Counted from the stretch's first letter, positions 11,054-21,890 are shown. The stretch is DNA of 64,000 bases from Whitmania pigra (GCA_021613335.1 JAJTWR010000136.1:1663727-1727726), one strand, 5' to 3'. A program made the numbers and translations. The notes: generated by a model not told the origin, from the letters alone.

Positions 11054-14000
11054 CTACACTATTTTAATGGGATCAGAGTCTGCCTCTGAGAGTGATATTG
11101 CAACAGAATTGCTCAAAATATTCTGGAGGTGATGCATCATAACTTCAAGAAAACCTCTCTCAGTATTGGAATGACCACATAGTATCAAAGCACTTGTGCC
11201 ATTTTTCTGATGACAAACTTCAAGCACATCATGATGACTCATTTCTCCAGTAATTAATACGTCAGCTTTAATTCCTCTCAGTACACTACTCCCTGAGCCA
11301 GCACAAACTGCTACTGAAGACACAAGAGAATCTGGCAAGAAAAGTTTATGAAAATTAAATTTGAAGCATATTAATACTTTACACATTCCCATTCAGTTAT
11401 TTAATCAACATCAAGCTCCAATAAACGTCATTATAATAATAGTAATAAAAGCTGTGGATTTAATCGATTAATCGTATAACATTTCTAATCAGTTAAAAAT
11501 TCATTAATCAATATTTTTCTCAATTTATTTTAATTTAAACAGTCTTCTTTTAGGTTACTTGCCTTTCCCCACATTAAGCAAGCAATGTGCTGAAAGCAGA
11601 GCAATATTCTGAGCTAGCAAAAGACCTTGTTTCCAGTAAGGATAATGCCATTGAAATTGTGGCTAGAAATTTAGTTGGTAAGTCCATCTACACGTTCCTC
11701 ACTCAGTTAAGTTTATCGAGCCGGGAAAGAACTAAGGCTATGATAAAAATGTTGGAGGCAGCATCTTGTTGGAGCTACTGTTTATAATTAAATTATTTCT
11801 CAGTCTTTGTTCTCAAAGTTTTTAAAGAAATAAACAAAGTTTGCAAAGTGTCTTTGAGACATGATTGGATGTTGTAGCTAACTAAGGTAGAATGATTGTG
11901 TGTGGTGCACACCGACCAAAGCAGACTTAAGACACAACAAGATAGTTAAAAGTAGTGAAATATATGTGTTATTAATTAATCAAATAAAATAAATTTTGAT
12001 TAATCAATCAATAAAAATTGTAATCGTTCTCAGCCCCACTGATAATAATGCAGTAAAACTCATTAATTACATAATCTGCCCTTTCAAATGTGCTCAATCT
12101 ACTTTCATATCTGAAGAAACATTAATGTATATGTATATTCACATATCAAATATAGAAAATAGGACTGTGTCATTTGATTCATGATAGATCACAAGAGTAT
12201 ATGTACTAGCCAATAATGCAGAATTTTTTTGATAGATGAAGTTATACATCCATTGATGTACAGGGTTGTTAATATGCAATATCAGTGTAATTCTTTTTGG
12301 ATACTCAATGTAAATACTGTTGATCCCTATCTTGACCTTAGTTAATTCACCAAACCCCATTAAGTCAGCATTATTGAAGTGTAACAGCCAAAATCAATGT
12401 CTTAGCATTTTCTCATCAGTAATGTTGATTCTTTAATGTGCCCAAACCATAATATCTTGAGCACAAGAGGGCCAAATTCACAACTTAACATTATTTATCT
12501 CGGTCCCGATGACATCTCTGGCTTTTGAAGTAGAACCATCAAATTCCCACTTTGCATTTTTTTCAGGGATAACATAATCTGTTGATTCTTTTGTGACCAA
12601 GCACAATTCACTCACTCAAGTTCTTCATGTCTGAGGAATAATACACTGTAGATGTTCTGTTTATGTTTTCAGTTCTAAAAATGTCTATAGGTAAGAGAAA
12701 ACTGGACAATCAGTCAATAGAGAAAAGTGTGAAATCGTATTGCGGCTAGAAAAAAGAACAATACTGGTAGAACTCAGCAGTCACTATTTCAGGATGGAAG
12801 GAGAATGCTGACCTGATAAAGCAAATGTTTGATAAATAAATCTTTGATCTAGCAAGAAAAAACTTGGAGCAGGTGAGCACTGATGTCAATGATGCAATGC
12901 TTCAATGGCACCTTTGCTGATGGGGAAGGCTAACGTCCTTGATGCAAAGCAAAGGACACCATGACTTTAAAGCAAGTCAGAAAATAAGACACAACAACTT
13001 CAAAGCAGTTTGTGGAGAGAACACATCTTACGCATGTACATTCTCATTTTTTGAGGCACATATCAGAGGTACATAAAGAAATTTCAAGATGTATTAATAT
13101 ATAATTAATATATTGTTGCCATGCTGGTTGTCAATCATCTTGATGATTTTAGACAACATAAATGGGTTCAACTGCACTGTTTTCAAAACTTTGAAAATTG
13201 CAAACTAATTAATATTTTCAAAAATCAATGGCCTCTTCTTCATCCTTGTGCTTACCTTTTGTTTATATTTAACTCTCACTAGAAACGTAGCACATGAAGG
13301 CAGAAATGATAATCTTGTCCTGTTTTGTGCTGGCGTGATCTAATGCATTAGTTCTCAACCTTACTGAAAACCCTTGGCAACACTCGCTGTGCTTTTGCGA
13401 CCCCAACAATAAAATTGCTTGGGTTACCTTTAACTAAGTTAACTTCGTTATTGCTGTTATGCACGTTAGAATAAGAAAACACATTTGCCCTTGAAGCACA
13501 AATGCAAATTCTTAATTTTCAATCAAATAACCTGAGTAATCAAACAACATTTTCCTTTTGTACATTAATATGAATTCTTTTAACTTTAATGTAAAACTTC
13601 AAAATATTTACCTTCATCCAATTGATATCCCATAGCTAGCTGAACTTTATCCAGCTTAAGATGGTTTTTCATTTTATATACAACATCTTTTATTTTCATT
13701 GGAACATCCAATAGCACTATTCTACCATCCCCACTTTTAGGACTCAAATGCTATTAAATAAAACAAATTTGACTCTCTATTGGTAATGCAAACAACTGAC
13801 CAATTAAAAAAAATTAACTTTAATCTCCTGTATCTCCACAGAAGAAATGGATGAAAATGCCTCAAATAGCTTCAGATGATGCTTCAAACAAGTCAACTTG
13901 ATAGAGGATCTGCAAACAAATTGCAAAAGCATTAATTTACTATGTTAATAAGTTCAATGTTTTATCATTATTATATCGCTAGCATAGAAAACTAACCCAT

Positions 14001-14771
14001 TAAAAACAAAATCAAGATTAAGTTTCTCCACTTCTTCAATGACTTTTTGTATTTCAGCAGATTCAGTTTGGGAATTGAAGAGAATCGTAATGTTATATTT
14101 TTGTTCCATTTGACATGAAAGGAAATCCAGTGTTCCAGCTTAAATAAAATATTAAATCTGATTTTTTTTCAATAGCAAATTTAATTTTTAAAAATTTGAA
14201 CAATTTTTCTCTAACTTGTAAAGATTAGGAATGTAATAGGGAATATATATATAATCATAACCCTTGAGTAGCAAAAACTAACCAAATGGAGAAATTAGCC
14301 AATCATTTAATCCACCTTCCACAACATCCCAACAAGTGTGAGGAGAATAAACAGCAACAAGATTTTCTAAACACCTTATTAAGATTATTTCTTTCCATGA
14401 ATTCTGAGTTAATCTTTTCAGTGGATTAAAGATCGGAGGGTGGTAAGATATAATCATGTTGGCTTTCGTCGTTATGGCCTCTTCAAGTACCTAAATAAAA
14501 CATCAGATTATCTAAGCACTAAAACAACTCGCTTTGCGCTAACCTTTAAAGTCAAGTCATTCGTCAACAAAATGCGAGAAACAATATGATTTGAGGGTTC
14601 CACGAGTAAGCCAACATTATCCCATTCCTTTGCAAGCCTTAAAGGTGCAAATTCGTTGAGTTTGTTTACAACGTCCTTTAAATCCATTGTTCGAAAAACC
14701 CCCGCCCTTGATACTTGACAACGATAACCCCAACCGAAAGAATGCTTCACGCATTTCATAAACATTATCAA
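11054..14771 (-). CDS. NIF3L1: NIF3-like protein 1 (GTP cyclohydrolase-1 type 2/NIF3 family)
   Basis: Six exons with GT-AG introns: 14771-14544, 14490-14283, 14138-13997, 13909-13819, 13750-13612, 11331-11054; 361 codons, all phases consistent. NIF3 family proteins are conserved metal-binding proteins of uncertain reaction, found in cytosol, nucleus or mitochondria. Near residue 29 begins MDLKDVVNKLNEF, then AKEWDNVGLLVEP; exon 2 has ISYHPPIF with the family's metal-binding His; exon 6 has AVCAGSGSSVL, ITGEMSHHD and GHSNTERGFL, the second conserved block. Length is close to the vertebrate protein (~377). The upstream Met at 14771 adds ~28 residues, a possible targeting peptide; Met at 14687 is the alternative start. 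Intron 5 (2.3 kb) contains two transposon fragments. No frameshift or stop, so probably functional. Confidence 0.93.
11540..11790 (+). mobile_element. 3' fragment of an R2-like LINE in NIF3L1 intron 5
   Basis: The plus strand at 11587-11787 reads LKAEQYSELAKDL, VGKSIYTFLTQLSLSSRER and TKAMIKMLEAA, close to the end of the restriction-like endonuclease region of the 40-43 kb LINE (LKADKYADLTMDL, VGKSTYAFLTKIGLSSRER). It is antisense to NIF3L1 and clearly diverged from the other copies. Confidence 0.75.
12680..13060 (+). pseudogene. Tigger/pogo transposase N-terminal fragment
   Basis: Broken plus-strand frames read MSIGKRKLDNQSIEKK and then pieces matching the CENP-B-type DNA-binding region of Tigger elements: a leucine-rich LEQ segment, GKANVLDA, DFKASQK and NNFKAVCGENTS. 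Several stops. It lies in intron 5 of NIF3L1, antisense to that gene. Confidence 0.5.
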
Positions 14772-15124
14772 TATAACGAATTAAAGCAATTAGAGCAATC
14801 TAATGATTGGTAATTCCAAATAATGAATGATTGATAGTTAATTATTTAGTTTAGTTTAATTAATAAACATTTATGATACCTATGATATATTTTGAATCTT
14901 TACAAAGTTATAAATTTCTGCAAAACCAAATTTACTTTTTTAAAAATGAAGAACATAAAAACAATAATAATAAATTTATATAAGGCTTAAATATTTTCAG
15001 ACGACCCAGCTTAAAATTAACTAATCCAATTAATTATCTTAAATCGGGATGAGTATTTCCATACCCTAACCAGCAACAGCCATGGCTGATAATTATTCGT
15101 AAGCGCTCACTGTGGCTGGGTAAG
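14772..15124. promoter_or_regulatory. Upstream region of NIF3L1
   Basis: AT-rich sequence 5' of the NIF3L1 start codon. It must hold the promoter, but I see no reliable TATA, Inr or GC-box arrangement. Confidence 0.3.
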
Positions 15125-15655
15125 ATCTAGGTCAGGGGTACTCAAACTTTTTTGGCCGGGGTCCACATTACGTAATTTTCAGATAGGTGGCGGTCCACAA
15201 GGGTCAAAGTCATGCGGACCGGGGGGGGGGGTGGGTAAAGTAAAAAGTAATGAATTAATATTAAAATGCTGTCAGACTTTTTATTTAGTGTGATGCATGG
15301 AACTGTTTGTCCTTCATGACTTCTATGATATTTGGAGAATAGCTAGTAATTGCAATTCTCAAACAATTTCCAAGATGTACATCAGTTAATTGACTTTGAT
15401 TTTTAAACTTGATAATGTTCATAGTTGAAAATGATGATTCACAGGTTGATCCAAATATTGTCAGAACTGATAAAGCCAATTTCTTGGAGCAAGGGTATTG
15501 ACCCTCAATTACAAACGTAGACCAGAATTCAGAATTTTTTAACTTTTTAAATTTTTAAATTTATTTTTTTGGAAATAATTGGAGGTCCACTTAAAAGCTA
15601 TCGGCGGTCCGGATTGTGGACCGCGGTCCGCAGTTTGAGTACCCCTGATCTAGGT
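15125..15655. mobile_element. Short hAT element with exact 8-bp target duplication
   Basis: Element 15133-15647 (515 bp), flanked by ATCTAGGT at 15125-15132 and 15648-15655. Perfect terminal repeats CAGGGGTACTCAAACT, with further GGTCCACA/GCGGTCC sub-terminal similarity. The minus strand at 15479-15285 reads TIFGSTCESSFSTMNIIKFK and NCLRIAITSYSPNI, the C-terminal tail of a ZBED5/GTF2IRD2-like hAT transposase. It is an internal-deletion derivative. Confidence 0.92.
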
Positions 15656-15754
15656 CACAGCGCAGTTAATCGTTTTGGAGATCTCTTCGTTTAAAAACTA
15701 ATAATTGTCGTTGTACTACGCAATTAAGTCAATTAATTTAATATTAATTAAATA

Positions 15755-15850
15755 GATATATAACCTAAACCTAACCCAAAGCCAACTCAAACCTTAAAAT
15801 CGTTAAATTATTAATCCTAACACTAACCCAAACCCAACCCTAACCCCAGA
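15755..15850. repeat. Degenerate telomere-like CCTAA/CCCAA stretch
   Basis: Irregular units such as CCTAAACCTAACCC, AACCCAAACCC and AACCCTAACCCC. It resembles decayed interstitial (TTAGGG)n but too few exact units remain to be sure. Confidence 0.35.
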
Positions 15851-16649
15851 CATTAAGTTAAGATGTAATAAAACGGAGGTGACTAAAAATAGACGAAGAA
15901 TGTTCGGACCCGCAACGGCTTGGCGTCTACATCGCTCGAGAAGTTGTGAAGAAAGCAGAAACCGAACAGAGCCAACGAGTTCCCTATCTCCTATTCAAAA
16001 GATGCCTCAAAACATTGTACCTGCATTCCCTCGTTCAGAGAGAGTTGGCCACATTCTACAAGCCTACATTACAAATGAGAAAATATGAAAATGACTCAAT
16101 TCAGACCAATATCGCTGTTGAATGTAGAGTGGGAAATATTTTTCTCTATCTCGGCATCGAAGCTCAAGAAGTTGGTGATATCTAAATATTAAGTGGATAT
16201 TTCAGCAGAGCCGCGAAAGAAAAAAGTGCAAATTCGAAACTTTTTCTGGGCCCCCCTTTCCACCACTAGCCATATTTAGATGATTCAATTAAAAAAGCCA
16301 AAGGTATAAAATAATGGATTGATATTAATTGCTCAAACTTAATAAAATATAAAGACAAAAACAGAAATAAAAATTTCTTAATTTTCATTTCCTCTCTCTA
16401 AAATGATTATACCTCCCCACAGCGTTGCCGTAAGTACTCCAAAAATGTACTTAAGTATAAGTATAAGTACTTGGGCTGAATGTATTTATAAGTACAAGTA
16501 CAAGTACGTTGTAGCCAATGTACTTAAGTATAAATACAAGTATAAGTACTTTAGCTTCATTGAACAGAAATAATATTCGTTATCTTCAATACAATGTTAA
16601 GACAAGTGTAACAGAATTTACATTTACCAATAAAATTGTTTATTTTTCT

Positions 16650-17130
16650 TTAAAAGAAGCAATTTCTCAAAATATTGGCCACAGAGTCTGTTACGCTGAA
16701 GAGTCGGTATAAGACCAGCTTGACTGAATAGCCTTTCAACAGGTGCAGATGATGGAATGGTTGTGTTGAACTTGAGAACAACTTTTTTGACTGCTGGATA
16801 CCTACATGCAATAGCCAGAAATTATAAGTTATTAACAAATTATATAAATTATGAAACTCAACTATTTTCATAACATAATTTATAAAATTACAATGTGTAC
16901 CTGTTCAGCTGATTTATGTCGTGTGATGGATCATTCAAGTACTGAACTGCTTCCACTGTGAATGAAGAATCATTACTACCAGAATCTGGTTCATAAAAAC
17001 CATAATAATCTCTGATGGTGTCACAACCGATGGTTCTTGGATAGAGTTTGTTTCATTCATGCGTTTGACTTCAGCAACAAACAGTTCTTCACACACCTTA
17101 CGATATCACAGAAGTCAACAAATTTAGTGT
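16650..17130 (-). pseudogene. hAT transposase C-terminal part (inner hAT)
   Basis: The minus strand at about 16800-16650 reads KKVVLKFNTTIPSSAPVERL then FSQAGLIPTLQRNRL and FEKLLLLK, a clear hAT dimerisation domain. An upstream block at 17040-16905 reads TIGCDTIRDYYGFYEPDSGS and VEAVQYLNDPSHDINQLN, separated by an AT-rich gap with a plausible intron. Frameshifts follow and the catalytic core is not readable. The N-terminal part may be the block at 19845-19690. Confidence 0.7.
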
Positions 17131-17279
17131 GTGCGAGAAACATGTTAATGAGAAGGCAGATAAATACATGATTCTGATTCCGTCTGCTCAAAAAACTGTG
17201 ATATTTCTAAATGGCTATTAGTCTCAATGTCGCATCCATCAGATGGTTCCAGGCAGGCAAAGACTACATAAAGCTTCAA

Positions 17280-17470
17280 TATTTTCTCCATCATCCAATA
17301 AAACCGTAAAACCGTCCGAGCTGCACACAGCCTTAATGAGATGAAAAATAAGAGACATAGCTCCACCCCATAAGCAAAATTAGCTATAATGATTAAAAGT
17401 AAATATATATTTAACTAAAGGTTTACCGATATGTCGCGAGGTGTCTCTACTAAATTTTTAAAATTTGACA
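17280..17470 (-). repeat. Dispersed repeat (GCAGCTCGGACGG family), copy A
   Basis: Reverse complement contains GACACCTCGCGACATAT, TATGGGGTGGAGCTAT and GCAGCTCGGACGGTTTTA. The same blocks in the same order occur at 25820-25980, and the later two at 19645-19735. Confidence 0.65.
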
Positions 17471-17639
17471 TGACTAGAAGTTTTTCATAAATGTACATTA
17501 TTTTGAAGAATATAAAAATATAGCACGATTATCTATTATAAAGTGATTGGAAAAAACATTTTCATCGGTACTTAGTAGTAGCAGCTTGCAATTCTAATAG
17601 TTTATGATGAAATGATATGCGACCAATGTTCTCTAATTT

Positions 17640-18195
17640 CTTATCAGTGTGCGCGATAAAACTACAGTTTCGAGCGGCGCATTTTCATGCTTGAGCTTAT
17701 TGGGTAGCCCTGAAAACGGTTGTTTTGGAACCCACAAGACAATATTTTCTCAGACGGGATAGTATTCCCGGATAAGTTCCAGGTTACGCTGGAAACAAGA
17801 GTACCTGTTCCCAAGGCTATGCCAAAGGAACTGATCCAGTTATGATTCTATATGAATGTCTGAGATCCTATGCATCCTCTTAAACTTGTCTTTAGCTCAC
17901 CTCCACAAGTTCTCAACCACGTTTGGAGCGACAAACCGAGTGGTTCAATGTGGCATGTGCTAAACCTATGACAGCCGACATAACAAGGACATACAGAAGC
18001 TTGCGTCGACAAAGAACAAATTCCAATGTGCCTCTAGAAGGAAGGAGGTTCTAATTTATAGATTCTGAGTTGAAAAATATGCTCTGAATCAACATCTGTT
18101 TCTCTTTAAAAAAAAAAACATCATCAGGTGTGCCCTCAGGAAGATGAAATGTCCGGCACAGTCTGTCCTGAGGAAAGAAATTAGATTCAAAACAG
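17640..18195 (+). mobile_element. Decayed LINE (RNase H-type) 3' fragment
   Basis: 18000-18190 reads in broken frames STKNKFQCASRRKEVLIY, ALNQHLFLFK and CPAQSVLRKEIR, close to the tail of the LINE at 45.1-45.7 kb (STKSKFQCVSRRKEVLIS, ALNQHLFLMK, CPAQSSLRREIK). 17640-17990 may be its upstream part, but I cannot align it. Confidence 0.65.
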
Positions 18196-18599
18196 CTTTT
18201 TATGAACGCAGAGGCACCACTCGCCCGCCTTCACTGCTCTCTCTGGTTCCGTCGCTGTTTTTTGCTACTTCGCTATTTTCGTTGAATCTGGGGGATATAG
18301 TAAAGTGAATTATTAACACGAATAAGAAATAAAAAAAAATATTTAATATCATTAGCAAATGATGTTTACATAAAAAGTTAGCCATAAGTTGTTAACAAGA
18401 TATATGGCTTATTATTTTTTAAATTTAAAGGATGACAGATATTTGTTTGTTTGTATTATGTTACAGTTCGAGATTGTACGAAAAACTGTTTATTTTACAA
18501 AAACCGTATTCGGGTGGCAGAATCGGACACAAAAGTTGAGGTCGATATGCTCTTTTCAATAAAACTACAGAAAATTTAAAGCTGAAAAAAGGTTTCATA

Positions 18600-19395
18600 C
18601 AAAATACATATCTTACAATATATTTACAAATTAGCGTCTTAGCTTGCCCACAAATAATGATTTGAAACTTATAACATATTTGATCATGAAGAAGGTCGCA
18701 TTTTGATGCTTTCCGGAAAAGTTGTCGATACTTAAAGCAAGTTTACAACGAATTTCGGAAAAAATTAAAAATCTGGCCAGTGTGATTTTAAAAAGAATGT
18801 TTGATGATTATTTTGGTTTAATTTATTTTGATATTGATTGAGCAACTAAAAAGATTTTTGATCATGAAGTTGTTGCATTTTGTTGTTTTTTCAGAAAAGT
18901 TACAGAACAATTATGCAAATTTAAACAAAGAAAAAATAAAAATCTGGTCAGTGCGATTTTAAGAGGATTGTTTGATGATTATTTTGGTGTAAGTTATTTT
19001 GACATTGGTTGAGCAACTAAAAAGATTTTTGACCATGAATTTGTTGCATTTTGTTGTTTTTCCGAAAAGTTGAGGTTAAATTATGCAAGTTTACAACGAA
19101 TTACGAAACAAAATTAAAAATCTGGCCTTGGCGAATTTAAGAGGAATGTTTGATAATTATTTTGATATAATATATTTTGACATTGGCTGAGCAACTAAAA
19201 AGATTTTTGACCATGAAGTTGTCGTATTTTGGTGTTTTTCGTTAAAGTTAAATTATTCAAATTTAAAAAAAAATTAAAAATCTGGACAGTGCGATTTTAA
19301 AATTAATGCTTGTAGATTATTTTGGTGTAATTTAATTTGACATTGGTTGAGTAGTTAAACAGATTTTTGAACCTGCTAGCGTCGTAACATAGGCT
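18600..19395. repeat. Tandem array, ~170-bp unit, about 4.5 copies
   Basis: The marker AAAAATCTGG occurs at 18767, 18938, 19116 and 19276 (spacing 171, 178, 160). Each unit also carries GATTATTTTGGT, TTGAGCAACTAAAAAGATTT and a CATGAA/GTTGTTGCATTTTG block. Units are diverged and have no reading frame. The array lies wholly inside the inner hAT element. Confidence 0.85.
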
Positions 19396-19644
19396 TTTAA
19401 CAATGGGCTCTCGCCCTGCTAGCCTTATTCGAGTTCCCAACTTTCATACAGACATCTTGAGACATCTCGATAAACCTCAAAACATTTAACATAGATTTGC
19501 AAACATTTGTGACATTTAGAAATTATTTATTTATTGGCGTTATTAATGTTATTTTTTAAATAACTTAATATTATTTTTAAAGTACTATATTATCAATATG
19601 TATTGGAAAACACTTACTTTTAATAAATTTTAATCACTTTAGGT

Positions 19645-19850
19645 GGAGCTAATTTTGTTTATGGGGTGGAGCTATCTCCCTTATTTTTCATCTCATTAAG
19701 GCTGTGTGCAGCTCGGACTGTTTTACCCAATACTATTTTATTGAAGTAAGTTTTAACAACTAAAGGGTAAACTACGTCAACTTCCCTGCTTTCGGAACGC
19801 TCAAATAGTTCGGCCATCTTGCAACAAATGTAAACAAACGACAATACAAA
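19645..19850 (-). pseudogene. Possible N-terminal exon of inner hAT transposase
   Basis: A minus-strand frame from 19844 reads MAELFERSESREVDVVYPLV after a short leader and continues to 19659. Its distal half overlaps the GCAGCTCGGAC dispersed repeat (19645-19735). The position near the right terminus and minus orientation suit a transposase start, but no domain is recognised. Confidence 0.35.
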
Positions 19851-20576
19851 GAGAACAAAGGAAACATAGAGAAAGGCATATAGTAAAGGAAACGCCGAAG
19901 ATTAGAAATCAAAACATTAGGACTTTCATTTTAAAAATTTTTTATTTAAAAATAAAATTTAAAAGTACTTAAAATGTACTTATTAATAATTATTAAAAAT
20001 GTATTTAAATACTAAGTACTAAGTACACAATCTTGAAAGGACTTAAATATAAATACTCAAGTAGAACAAATGTACTTAAATACGTACTTAAGTACTCGGC
20101 ATCACTGCCTCCCCCATATACAAAAAACTCTGGATTTAGAAAAATTAGGTGGGCCTTCATGTAAGAGGTTCAGAGAGAATTTTCCTTTGTTCCCTTTCAG
20201 CATCAAAGTAACAATAAAAATTTCACGCGTATTTGCCCATTTACATTTTGAGTTCCAATGTTTATGGGCCCCTAAACTTTTCTAGGCCCCGCTGAACCTT
20301 CTTCTCTTGGGGCCTGCATTTCAGTCAAAAAGGGAGTCATTCCACGTTATATCGAACATACCTCGATCATCTGGAAAGCTATCCAGAGAGTCAAGGGGAA
20401 CCGACTGAGTCTGTACGTCGTGTGGCTGGACCTAGTGAACGCATGAGGGTCCGTGCCACACCAGCTCCTAAGGAAAACATTGGAGGCCCATTTCAGGAAT
20501 ACTTTAACTGGTTCATGATGCGGTTATCCACCAAGACGTACGAGGCGAGTGCCTCTGGAGGTTGGAATAGCTATGG

Positions 20577-20811
20577 TGTCATATGTGTAAAATTATATTA
20601 CATAAAATCATGTAATGTATGTTTTATGTATATTACATAAAATCATGTAATATAATTTTACACATATGACACCATAGCTATTACATGATTTTATGTAATA
20701 TAATTTTATAATATTTATAAAATGGCATCCGCTATCTTTGGATGCCAAGTCCAAAGTAGTTTTGATCAATAAAGTCATTCATCTCTTGAATCATCACTCG
20801 GAACACGACAT
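20577..20811. mobile_element. Palindromic AT-rich insertion (foldback MITE-like)
   Basis: Interrupts the LINE exactly where the 41.6-kb copy is continuous. It starts with a near-perfect palindrome: an arm containing GTGTCATATGTGTAAAATTA (20575-20617) is repeated inverted at 20630-20685 around a ~15-base loop, and a third partial arm follows to 20715. About 95 bases of unrelated sequence complete the insert. No gene. A short ATGG/GTGG flank is the only candidate duplication. Confidence 0.65.
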
Positions 20812-21042
20812 GTGGAGTGCACAATTTCTCCTTCCTTATTTTTACTGGCGATGCAGATCCTACTGAAGGCAGTCGGGTCTCGTATTCCAGAGGAGCACAT
20901 TCGTAAAGGTGTGTACATGCCTCCAATAAGAAGCTAACAAAAAGAAGGTTGTCCAAAATGGCCTGGACAAATTTAACGACTTTCCAGGGTGTTGTCGAAT
21001 GGCAAATTCGAGAAATCTCGCTCAGGTAAGCAGGAACTTGAT

Positions 21043-21228
21043 TTCAGCATTTCCCAAGAAGAAGGGGGGAGCAAACCCTTCCACAGCTTGAGAAGATGAC
21101 CTTTTTTTTTGCTTTTAGCCATAATTCAGGAGGGAGCAAATCTCGCAAAACGTGAGGAGATGACCTTTTTTGGGTCCGGTCTAAAACCGTTGCCCCCTGC
21201 CGTACCCCCCCAAATTACGTCCATGATG
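21043..21228 (+). repeat. GAGGAGATGACCTTTT repeat, copy 1
   Basis: Contains two successive units with GAGAAGATGACCTTTTTT and GTGAGGAGATGACCTTTT separated by ~75 bases, and ends CCCAAATTACGTCC. Related copies lie at 39873-40005 and, inverted, 51484-51610. It replaces sequence of the R2-like LINE here and in the 39.7-kb fragment, so it behaves as a mobile insert. Confidence 0.6.
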
Positions 21229-21284
21229 GTGAGGGGGAAAACTCGCAAGGTCGTCTTCTTCAATGTAGCGGAACAGTCTGAGTA

Positions 21285-21485
21285 TTGTAAGACACTGAAC
21301 TTCGCCCTACTTGCGTCATCAAACACAAGCTCTAGGAGTACAAGACAAGGAATACATAACACTAAACTCCTCCCATTTGCACCATCGCATACACCCGACT
21401 CTAGGGACGCTAGGCATGCGAGACGGGGAATGCAGAACACTGAACTTCGCCCCACAACTTCTCCCGGCTACAAGTGTTCGTCTCC
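21285..21485 (+). repeat. ~75-bp tandem repeat, three units
   Basis: Units begin CACTGAACTTCGCCC, CACTAAACTCCTCCC and CACTGAACTTCGCCCC at about 21294, 21360 and 21437, each with AGAC-A-GGAATnCA-like sequence before the next. It lies in an open plus-strand frame running to 21732, which has no known domain and mixes LINE, repeat and unidentified DNA. I do not call that frame a gene. Confidence 0.5.
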
Positions 21486-21489
21486 TACC

Positions 21490-21890
21490 TCGCATGGTTT
21501 TGGCAATCCAGAAGAGGAGCTTCATATAAGGATGGACAATGTTGAGAATGAGGACAATGCTGAGCAGAGGGAGAGTTTCGCAAACATCAAAGAAGTCACG
21601 CCAATATCCGATGAGCCAGTTCCGTGCACGGTTGCCTCGTTGGTGTCGGTTCGAAAGAGAACCGAGGAAATAATTAAAGGAGTGACTTTGGACTCTACCA
21701 ATAGAGACCAGAGTGGAGTCTCCTCGCGTTGAGGAATCGGTGAAGGAACTGGACAGGAACGACGGTTGCGAGCGATTTGAGTTGGAGGTGGCCGAATTCA
21801 ATTCAGCGGTGGATGACGTGGAGGTCAAGGCTGCGGATATCATTGCAGTGAAAAATGGAGATGTTTACAGTAAAGTGCTCGACGGTCATT
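21490..21890 (+). pseudogene. Unidentified acidic coding-like stretch
   Basis: Two overlapping plus-strand frames (to 21732, then 21715-21890 in another frame) read acidic protein-like sequence: VENEDNAEQRESF, then VEESVKELDRNDGCE and ELEVAEFNSAVDDVEVKAAD. A single frameshift would join them. It could be a gag-like or transposon accessory protein; no motif decides. Confidence 0.3.

Larger units (their letters stand above)
16412..20115 (-). mobile_element. Inner hAT element with 8-bp target duplication
   Basis: Element 16420-20107 (3688 bp), flanked by CCTCCCCA (16412-16419) and CCTCCCCC (20108-20115). Termini CAGCGTTGCCG on the left and, inverted, CAGTGATGCCGAGTACTT on the right. Long sub-terminal arrays of AAGTACTT/AAGTATAAGTAC-like motifs (16430-16560 and 19960-20100) surround a decayed minus-strand transposase. 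The interior also contains a LINE fragment and a ~170-bp tandem array, so it grew by later insertions. Confidence 0.85.
16198..20324. mobile_element. Outer hAT-like element, split by an inner hAT
   Basis: Its arms are 16206-16419 and 20108-20316 (about 420 bp when the inner element is removed). Termini are CAGAGCCGCGAAAGA on the left and, inverted, CAGGCCCCAAGAGAA on the right; both arms carry a CTTTTTCTGGGCCCC/CTTTTCTAGGCCCC block. The flanks TATTTCAG (16198-16205) and CATTTCAG (20317-20324) differ by one base and match an uninterrupted site in the 42-kb LINE copy. No coding sequence, so it is MITE-like. Confidence 0.7.
15870..21290 (+). mobile_element. R2-like LINE copy, heavily interrupted
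   Basis: Aligns to the 40-43 kb LINE in four separated pieces. 15870-16205 holds the YLLFKRCLKTLYL-like stretch and the segment equivalent to QFRPISLLN. 20317-20576 holds the equivalent of SLYVVWLDLxNAYGSVP. About 20812-21042 is equivalent to the region leading to the FMDD block. About 21229-21290 is equivalent to FDVAEQ. Gaps are filled by the insertions annotated at 16206-20316, 20577-20811 and 21043-21228. No intact frame. Confidence 0.8.

Noticed and set aside
18600..19395. CRISPR-like direct repeats
   Set aside because: Units are ~170 bases, diverged and contiguous without unique spacers; eukaryotic satellite-type array.
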